A stretch of 46,835 nucleotides of DNA from Pseudomonadota bacterium (lineage in GTDB: Bacteria; Pseudomonadota; Gammaproteobacteria; Burkholderiales; Gallionellaceae): assembly GCA_021800795.1 (NCBI GenBank), contig JAJYYO010000009.1:40974-87808 (forward strand), in the 5' to 3' direction. The translations under genes were made by a program, and so were the position numbers. Below, one piece after another: positions 41,920-46,835 of the stretch. Position 1 is the first letter of the stretch. Every line of letters starts with the position of its first letter. The notes beneath the pieces were generated by a model. That model had not been told where the DNA came from, ran no database searches, and was given only the letters and a program-made list of their open reading frames with translations.

Positions 41920-43287
41920 TTAGAATGGCAATATCAGGTGCGGAGCGGCCTTCAGAAGTATCCTGCGAAAATCGTCTTGAATTCGTTTCAGTGCCGCTTC
42001 GGTATCTGCCTCGAAGCGCATTACGATGGCCGGTGTGGTGTTGGACGGGCGCGCGAGACCGAAGCCGTCGGCATATTCCACGCGCAAGCCATCCAGTGTG
42101 AGGACATCTATTGCATCGGTAAAATCGGCTGTCTTTTTCAGTTCCGCCAGCAGCGCGTAATTTTCACCTTCGTTCGTGGGGATATGCAATTCCGGCGTCG
42201 AAAATGCGTCAGGCAGCGCGTTGAGCGTGGCGCTTGGATCAGCCACGCTACTTAAAATCTCCAACAGGCGCGCGCCGGCATACAGGCCGTCATCGAAGCC
42301 GTACCAGCGCTCCACAAAAAACAGATGCCCCGTCATCTCCCCCGCAAGCAGCGCGCCGGTCTCTTTCATCTTGGCCTTGATCAGAGAATGGCCGGTCTTC
42401 CAGATAGTCGGTTTCCCGCCGTGTTGCCGTATCCAGCCGAACAGGTGACGGGTGGATTTGATGTCGAAGATGACCTCAGAACCCGGATTGCGGCTCAGCA
42501 TATCGGCAGCGAACAGCATCAACTGGCGATCCGGATAGATGATTTTGCCGTCGAAGGTGACTACCCCCAGACGGTCGCCGTCGCCGTCGAAGGCAAGTCC
42601 GATTTCGCTGCCGTTGACTTTTAAGGCAGCAATCAGATCGCGCAGGTTTTCCGGGTCCGAGGGGTCGGGATGATGGTGAGGGAAGTTGCCATCCACTTCG
42701 CAATACAGTTCATGCACAGTGCAACCCAGTTGGCGATAAAGCTCGGCAACATAGGCGCCCGCCACGCCGTTGCCGCAATCCACCGTGACGCTCATCGGTC
42801 GCGCCAGTTTTACATCCGATATGATGCGTGCGATATAGGCGCGGGCAATGTCCTGCTGGCGGTAGCTGCCGCAGCCGTACGAGTAATTCTCCTGTTCGAT
42901 GCGCAGTCGCAATGCCTGGATGGCGTCGCCGGACAGCGTTTCTCCATCCAGCACGATTTTAAGCCCGTTGTATTCCGGCGGATTGTGGCTGCCGGTGAGC
43001 ATCACCGCAGAGTGAGTGTTCAGGTGGAAGGCTGCGAAGTACACCATCGGCGTTGCCACGCAGCCCACATCGATTACGTCTATGCCGCTTTTGATGATAC
43101 CTCGCGCAAGCGCGGCATTCAGTTCAGGGCCTGAAAGGCGTCCGTCGCGGCCGATGGCAATCGCTTTCTGCCCGCGGGCAACAGCCTCCGAGCCGATGGC
43201 CTGACCGATGGCTTCCACCATATCCGGCGTGAAGGTCTTTCCCGAAATGCCGCGTATGTCATACGCCTTGAAGATGCCCGGCGTCAT
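41920..43287 (-). CDS. Phosphomannomutase/phosphoglucomutase
   Basis: Alpha-D-phosphohexomutase of the AlgC type, 455 residues: provides mannose- or glucose-1-phosphate for surface polysaccharides. The phosphoserine loop TGSHNPPEYNGLK (S100), the metal loop DGDGDRLG (D234, D236, D238), the sugar-binding GEMTGHLFF and a C-terminal phosphate-binding RFEADT region. The start is ATG 43287, overlapping the waaF stop (ATGA); a longer upstream reading would run into waaF. It is last in the ilvE-side operon. The 98 bp beyond its end (41822-41919) hold nothing recognised. Confidence 0.94.
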   Translation of the reverse strand: MTPGIFKAYDIRGISGKTFTPDMVEAIGQAIGSEAVARGQKAIAIGRDGRLSGPELNAALARGIIKSGIDVIDVGCVATPMVYFAAFHLNTHSAVMLTGSHNPPEYNGLKIVLDGETLSGDAIQALRLRIEQENYSYGCGSYRQQDIARAYIARIISDVKLARPMSVTVDCGNGVAGAYVAELYRQLGCTVHELYCEVDGNFPHHHPDPSDPENLRDLIAALKVNGSEIGLAFDGDGDRLGVVTFDGKIIYPDRQLMLFAADMLSRNPGSEVIFDIKSTRHLFGWIRQHGGKPTIWKTGHSLIKAKMKETGALLAGEMTGHLFFVERWYGFDDGLYAGARLLEILSSVADPSATLNALPDAFSTPELHIPTNEGENYALLAELKKTADFTDAIDVLTLDGLRVEYADGFGLARPSNTTPAIVMRFEADTEAALKRIQDDFRRILLKAAPHLILPF

Positions 43288-44297
43288 GCGGGGATGATCT
43301 GAATAATTTTTTCCCAAACCTTGTCGGGTGTGAGCTGGTTCATGCAGTTGAAATGCCCCAGCGGGCATACCCGCTTGAAGCAGGGGCTGCACGCAATGTC
43401 GAGCCTGACGACCATGGCCTCATTGGATAGCGGCGGGGTGAATTGCGGACTGCTGGAGCCGAACAGGGCGATCATGGGGCGATCAAGCGCGGCTGCCAGA
43501 TGCATCAGGCCGGAATCGTTGCTGATGACAAGTGCGGCACAGGACAGCAGCGCGATGGCGTCAAGCAGATCGGTGCTGCCGCACAGGTTGCGGGTAGTCT
43601 GATTGCCCAGCGCCACAATGTTGTCCGCGACCTCGCGGTCTTTAGAAGAGCCGATCAGCCAGACCGCGTATCCTTGTTCTTGCAGGCGCTGGGCGGTTTC
43701 GGCAAAATAGGCGACCGGCCAGCGTTTTGCGGGACCGTATTCGGCGCCCGGACAGAATATCGCGACGGGCTGATCAAGGGAGAGTCCCAGTTTTTGCAGC
43801 GTGGTGTCAACCTGCTCTGCCGAAACGGTTAGTTTCGGATTGCTTAACGGGCGCGGAATCTGGTCGTCACGGGTTTCTGCCAGTTGTGCGAAGCGTTCCA
43901 CCATCAGCAGCAGCGCGGTCTTGTCCAGTTTGCGCGCATCGTTGAGCAGCCCGTAGCGCATCTCGCCGACAAAACCGGTGCGCAGCGGAATGCGGGCTAA
44001 AAACGGCACCAGCGCCGATTTCAGAGAGTTGGGCAGTACGATGGCCTGATCGTACTGTGATGCACGAAGTTGCACGCCCAGTCGGTAGCGTTCCTTAAGA
44101 CTCAGCGCACCGTGCGGGAAGGGATTGACGATGGTCTCGTCCACTTCGGGGAGCGCATGCAGCAGTCCCGCCGTCCAGGCGGGGGCGAGTACGTCGATCC
44201 GGCATTCCGGATGGCGCTGTTTGAGGCGCATCAGCATCGGCTGCATCAGCATGCAGTCGCCCACCCAGCTGGGAGCGACAACCAGTATTTTTTTCAT
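43284..44297 (-). CDS. waaF: ADP-heptose:LPS heptosyltransferase II
   Basis: Adds the second heptose to the lipopolysaccharide inner core; GT9 family, 337 residues. MKKILVVAPSWVGDCMLMQP, the FCPGAEYGPAKRWPVAYFAE donor-binding segment (about 180-199), then LISNDSGLMHLAAAL and ALFGSSSPQFTPP. ATG 44297 is chosen because the protein then starts like its relatives; an in-frame extension of 17 codons translates a REP-like repeat (LDSRLRGND). The repeat abuts the start codon, leaving GGGAATGACGTT as the only possible ribosome-binding region. Confidence 0.95.
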   Translation of the reverse strand: MKKILVVAPSWVGDCMLMQPMLMRLKQRHPECRIDVLAPAWTAGLLHALPEVDETIVNPFPHGALSLKERYRLGVQLRASQYDQAIVLPNSLKSALVPFLARIPLRTGFVGEMRYGLLNDARKLDKTALLLMVERFAQLAETRDDQIPRPLSNPKLTVSAEQVDTTLQKLGLSLDQPVAIFCPGAEYGPAKRWPVAYFAETAQRLQEQGYAVWLIGSSKDREVADNIVALGNQTTRNLCGSTDLLDAIALLSCAALVISNDSGLMHLAAALDRPMIALFGSSSPQFTPPLSNEAMVVRLDIACSPCFKRVCPLGHFNCMNQLTPDKVWEKIIQIIPA

Positions 44298-44300
44298 AAC

Positions 44301-44326
44301 GTCATTCCCGCGCAGGCGGGAATCCA
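44301..44326. repeat. REP-like palindrome directly before waaF
   Basis: GTCATTCCCGCGCAGGCGGG followed by AATCCAG, a widespread proteobacterial repeat; ATTCCCGC pairs with GCGGGAAT. It lies 4 nt upstream of the waaF ATG. A related copy is at 11496-11522. Confidence 0.88.
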
Positions 44327-44354
44327 GCCGTTTATTGAAACGCTGCATAAACTG

Positions 44355-44555
44355 CTAGTGGTGCCCCTTGGGCAGTTCACCTGTCAGTTTGTAGTGCGTT
44401 CCGCAATACGGGCAGTGCGCCTCGCCGTCATCATCGAGCGCAAGCCGCACCTTGGGGTGGGCATTCCACAGACTCATGTTGGGCATCGGGCAGGTCAGCG
44501 GCAGATCTTCTGCCGTGATTTCGATGTGACGCTGGGTGATTGCTTGATCGCTCAC
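44355..44555 (-). CDS. Zinc-finger domain (zf-CHCC) protein
   Basis: A 66-residue protein with the zf-CHCC pattern: LTCPMPNMSLWNAHPKV, then HCPYCGTHYKLTG. The Cys/His residues would bind zinc; the family includes the mitochondrial complex I subunit NDUFS6. The bacterial role is unknown. It is regularly found between ilvE and waaF in betaproteobacteria, as here. The start is GTG 44555, because AAGGAGAG lies about 7 nt upstream; no ATG is near. Confidence 0.9.
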   Translation of the reverse strand: MSDQAITQRHIEITAEDLPLTCPMPNMSLWNAHPKVRLALDDDGEAHCPYCGTHYKLTGELPKGHH

Positions 44556-44584
44556 TTTTGCTCTCCTTGTAACGTGAAACTCGC

Positions 44585-44817
44585 CTAAGCGTTCGTTTGT
44601 CCGGCTCCGCCCCCTCGCTACGCTCTCCCCTCTGGGATAACCAGCGACTTGCCCGCTTGCTGGCTTATAACCAACCACTTGGCAACCGTCTTTGGGTTGC
44701 TTAGTGGGATGGCTAGTTGTTTCATCAGTCGATTGGCTATCAATGATGGCTTGGGCTTTAGCACTTAGCCAGAATTTAGTTGTTCTATCAGTTGTCTCAC
44801 CAGAGGGTTTGGGTGAG
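44585..44817 (+). repeat. Module A repeat (copy 4), apparently split by a 165-bp insertion
   Basis: The left part (44585-44637: CTAAGCGTTCGTTTGTCC ... CTCTCCCCTCTGGGA) and the right part (44803-44817: GAGGGTTTGGGTGAG) together rebuild the module A hairpin CCCTCTGGGAGAGGG and its tail. The 44638-44802 insert holds no gene. It contains an imperfect direct repeat (TAGTTGTTTCATCAGTCG about 44713, TAGTTGTTCTATCAGTTG about 44778) and ends TTGTCTCACCA, an 11-mer also in the palindrome at 14551-14579. Confidence 0.55.
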
Positions 44818-44820
44818 GTG

Positions 44821-44857
44821 AACGGTCAAGGCAAATTGGTAACTTGCCATGACCGTT
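44821..44857 (-). repeat. Hairpin B at the 3' end of ilvE, with a covarying arm
   Basis: AACGGTCAAGGCAA (44821-44834) and TTGCCATGACCGTT (44844-44857) pair over 14 bp with one mismatch. Compared with the copy at 9488-9537, a G in one arm is T here and the paired C is A, so pairing is preserved. The right arm overlaps the ilvE TAA (44856-44858). It follows module A, as elsewhere. Confidence 0.7.
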
Positions 44858-45776
44858 ATACGTAGCTCAGCCAGTCGGTGTGATCAGGGTGACGGCCTGC
44901 CACGCAATCGAAGAATGCCTGTTGCAGACGGGCGGTGACAGGCCCGCGTGAACCCGTGCCTATGCTGCGCTGATCGAGTTCGCGGATCGGCGTGACTTCG
45001 GCGGCCGTGCCGGTAAAGAAGGCTTCTTCCGCACAGTAGATTTCGTCGCGTGTGATGCGCTTTTCGATCACCTCGATATCCATTTCGCGCGCCAGCGCGA
45101 TCACGGAGTCGCGCGTGATGCCTTCCAGACACGAGGTCAGGTCAGGCGTGTACAGTTTACCCTTTTTGACGATGAAAATGTTTTCCCCGGCGCCTTCCGC
45201 GACATAGCCGTCCACGTCCAGCAGCAGCGCTTCGTCGTAGTTGTCGTTGGCAACTTCCTGGTGCGCAAGAATCGAGTTGGCGTAAGTCGTCACCGACTTG
45301 GCGCGGCACATGTTCACGTTGACATGGTGGCGGGTGAAACTGGAGGTCTTCACGCGGATGCCCTTTTGCATGCCCTCGTCGCCCAGATACGCGCCCCACG
45401 GCCAGGCGGCGATGGCCACATGAGTGGACAGCGTCGTGGCAGCAATGCCCATCGCCTCGGAGCCGTAAAAACAGATCGGGCGGATGTAACAGGATTTCAG
45501 ATCGTTGACACGCACCACTTCGCGATGCGCTTCCATGACGGTTTCCATATCATAAGGCATTTTCATCTGGAAGATGTGTGCCGAATTGAACAGTCGTTCG
45601 GTGTGTTCTTTAAGGCGGAAGATCGCCGTGCCGGCTGCTGCCTCGTAGGCGCGCAGCCCTTCAAATACGCCCATGCCATAGTGCAGCGTGTGGGTCAGCA
45701 CATGGGTGGTGGCATCGCGCCAGGGTACGAGCTTGCCGTCGTACCAGATAAAACCGTCGCGGTCGGACATGGACAT
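44856..45776 (-). CDS. ilvE: Branched-chain amino acid aminotransferase IlvE
   Basis: PLP-dependent fold-type IV transaminase for Leu, Ile and Val; 306 residues. The N-terminal FIWYDGKLVPWRDA and THTLHYGMGVFEGLRAYE, the PLP lysine K160 in NMCRAKSVTTYANS, DGYVAEGAGENIFIVK, then EEAFFTGTAAEVTPIRELD. ATG 45776 has AAGGA 7 nt upstream; ATG 45770 is a further in-frame possibility. It has a recognisable promoter and is followed by the zf-CHCC, waaF and phosphohexomutase genes on the same strand, with 300 nt of repeats between ilvE and the zf-CHCC gene. Confidence 0.97.
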   Translation of the reverse strand: MSMSDRDGFIWYDGKLVPWRDATTHVLTHTLHYGMGVFEGLRAYEAAAGTAIFRLKEHTERLFNSAHIFQMKMPYDMETVMEAHREVVRVNDLKSCYIRPICFYGSEAMGIAATTLSTHVAIAAWPWGAYLGDEGMQKGIRVKTSSFTRHHVNVNMCRAKSVTTYANSILAHQEVANDNYDEALLLDVDGYVAEGAGENIFIVKKGKLYTPDLTSCLEGITRDSVIALAREMDIEVIEKRITRDEIYCAEEAFFTGTAAEVTPIRELDQRSIGTGSRGPVTARLQQAFFDCVAGRHPDHTDWLSYV

Positions 45777-45813
45777 ATTCAGTTCCTTAAGATGTGTCAG
45801 TTGCAAAACATGG

Positions 45814-45842
45814 ATTCTAGCAGCCTGGCGGAATTTTTGCAG
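45814..45842 (-). promoter_or_regulatory. Promoter of ilvE
   Basis: On the minus strand CTGCAA (45842-45837), 17-bp spacer, TAGAAT (45819-45814), 37 bp before the ilvE start codon. Confidence 0.6.
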
Positions 45843-45910
45843 CGACAGGCTGCGTGTTTGTAGGCAGGTTTATGAAGTGCAACATGTGCATCGGGTGAAT
45901 TGCCATACGT

Positions 45911-45936
45911 AAAAAAGCCAGGCACATGGCCTGGCT
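45911..45936 (-). terminator. Rho-independent terminator of the peptidase gene
   Basis: On the minus strand AGCCAGG (45936-45930), 7-nt loop, CCTGGCT (45922-45916), then a T run (45916-45911). It lies 44 nt after the peptidase stop codon and 69 nt before the ilvE promoter. Confidence 0.88.
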
Positions 45937-45979
45937 AACTGCTGTTCCGGCAACTATTGGAGGGATAGTGTGTCGAATT

Positions 45980-46676
45980 TCAGCCAAAATTTTCCGTATT
46001 CACATATTCAGCCGAAATCAGCGTCCACCAGTCTGTCGCCAGACCTTTCAACACATACTCATAGGGCAGCCAGCCGTAGCCGCCGTCACCCCACCCTGTG
46101 CCCCAGGAGTTGCGGATCAGCAAGGCGCCTGTGGTGGCAACAGCGCCTTTGGCGGTATTCTTGATTTGCAAAGTGTCGTTATAGCCGACCGCCATGATTG
46201 CGTGTCCTCCTACAACCTTGTCAGTGGCGACGGGGTAGGGAATGGCCCCCTTGTTGGCGACGCTGGCCTGTGTATAAGAATTGTATACCGTGAAGCCGAA
46301 CATGGCCGGCAGTCCGGTAGCCAGGTTGGTTTTAATTGCAGTCAGCAACGCTGGTGCAGCGGTGCCTGCCGGATCGAGCCGGTAATACTTCAGCGTCTGG
46401 TAGTTTTGCCCGAATGAGTACAGGAATGCGCTGGGCTCGGTGTCATAGTTGGCTACCACATAGGGCCAGTATTCTTCCGGCGGCACGCCGAACAGCACCA
46501 GTGCTTCCATGGTGGTGCGCAGGAAAGCGCCGGTGTCGCCGGTCGATTTCAACAGATCGCGGGTGGCCTTGTATAAAAACAGGCGGGAGGCGTCGATGTG
46601 TTTGCCATAAGCCTTGCGCTCGAAATATTCGACCATGCCGACGCCGGCATTGGCGGTGCAGGAACCCAGATTGAGC
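45980..46676 (-). pseudogene. Papain-like (C1A) cysteine peptidase, 5' part removed by an IS66-type element
   Basis: About 232 C-terminal residues remain. The nucleophile region LGSCTANAGVG is the first thing after the junction, followed by FERKAYGKHIDASRLFLYKA, FGVPPEEYWPYVV, the catalytic His in GGHAIMAVGYND and the Asn in IRNSWGTGWGDGGYG. This catalytic domain looks complete apart from the residues before LGSC; the propeptide or signal peptide and the native start are missing. An in-frame TAG (46685-46687) blocks read-through from the element. A short product from ATG 46636 would lack the catalytic Cys. Probably inactive. Confidence 0.8.
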
Positions 46677-46835
46677 GTAAGCGTCTAACGGTTCCACCTG
46701 TTCAGGTGAGCCGGTTCAATGCCGTTGAGTTTTGCGGTGGCGAACAGGCTCTGTATCGCGGCCGCCCGTTTTCCAGCGCGTTCACTTCCGGCAAACAACC
46801 AGTTTTTCTTCCCAATGGCGATCGGGCGGATCGCA
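46677..46835 (-). mobile_element. End of an IS66-type element with the transposase C-terminus, runs off the window
   Basis: The plus-strand end reads GTAAGCGTCTAACGG from 46677, as IS66-family termini begin with GTAA. On the minus strand the frame AIRPIAIGKKNWLFAGSERA, GKRAAAIQSLFATAKLNGIE ends at a TAG (46685-46687); it is the well-conserved tail of the IS66 TnpC transposase. The normal stretch after KLNG is largely missing, so the copy may be shortened. The other end is outside the window. Confidence 0.8.

Overview
The window reads as chromosomal DNA of a betaproteobacterium, probably Nitrosomonadales/Gallionellaceae-like. This is inferred from familiar gene neighbourhoods (rimP-nusA-infB-rbfA-truB-rpsO-pnp; ilvE, zf-CHCC protein, waaF, phosphohexomutase) and protein similarity from memory; no database search was possible. 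Most of the window is housekeeping DNA with tight gene spacing, broken by two scarred accessory patches and many dispersed palindromic repeats.

Layout. 1-4 kb: a DinG/YoaA-type helicase (minus, cut by the left edge), a one-domain Rossmann protein and divergent radA. 4-17.3 kb: a fatty-acid catabolism block: fadE, a DUF2281 protein, an HSDL2-like short-chain dehydrogenase, a long-chain acyl-CoA synthetase, a YciA-like thioesterase, a FadL outer-membrane porin, a FadN-type hydroxyacyl-CoA dehydrogenase/enoyl-CoA hydratase and the thiolase fadA. Together these would import, activate and beta-oxidise fatty acids. The block is interrupted between fadN and fadA by about 1.9 kb of accessory DNA: a decayed DUF1016/YhcG nuclease gene and a two-gene helix-turn-helix plus nucleotidyltransferase-fold (AbiEii-like) module behind a 30-nt palindrome. 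17.3-21.3 kb: a chalcone-isomerase-like periplasmic protein, an ATP-grasp-like protein, the fluoride channel crcB with a DUF190 partner, a periplasmic dienelactone-hydrolase-like protein and a DedA protein.

21.3-22.5 kb is a second scar: an internally deleted IS1380-type element beside the N-terminal remnant of a tyrosine integrase, a degenerate copy of a tRNA 3' end, and an intact tRNA-Leu(CAG). This looks like the footprint of a lost integrative element. 22.5-27.4 kb: rnr, rlmB and two OmpA-domain envelope proteins. 27.5-37.8 kb: nadE, then the translation/transcription operon from rimP to pnp. 38-41.8 kb: a c-di-GMP pair (HD-GYP and PAS-GGDEF-EAL) with directly abutting genes. 41.9-45.9 kb, minus strand: ilvE, a zf-CHCC protein, waaF and a phosphohexomutase. 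46-46.8 kb: a papain-like peptidase gene whose 5' part is cut off by the end of an IS66-type element running off the window.

The most unusual signal is a composite palindromic repeat: a CCCTCTCCC/GGGAGAGGG hairpin (module A) usually followed by a second hairpin (module B). One copy lies in frame inside fadE with an apparent 5-bp duplication. One places the start codon of the thioesterase in the arm of hairpin B. One overlaps the ilvE stop codon with a covarying arm and seems to be split by a 165-bp insertion.
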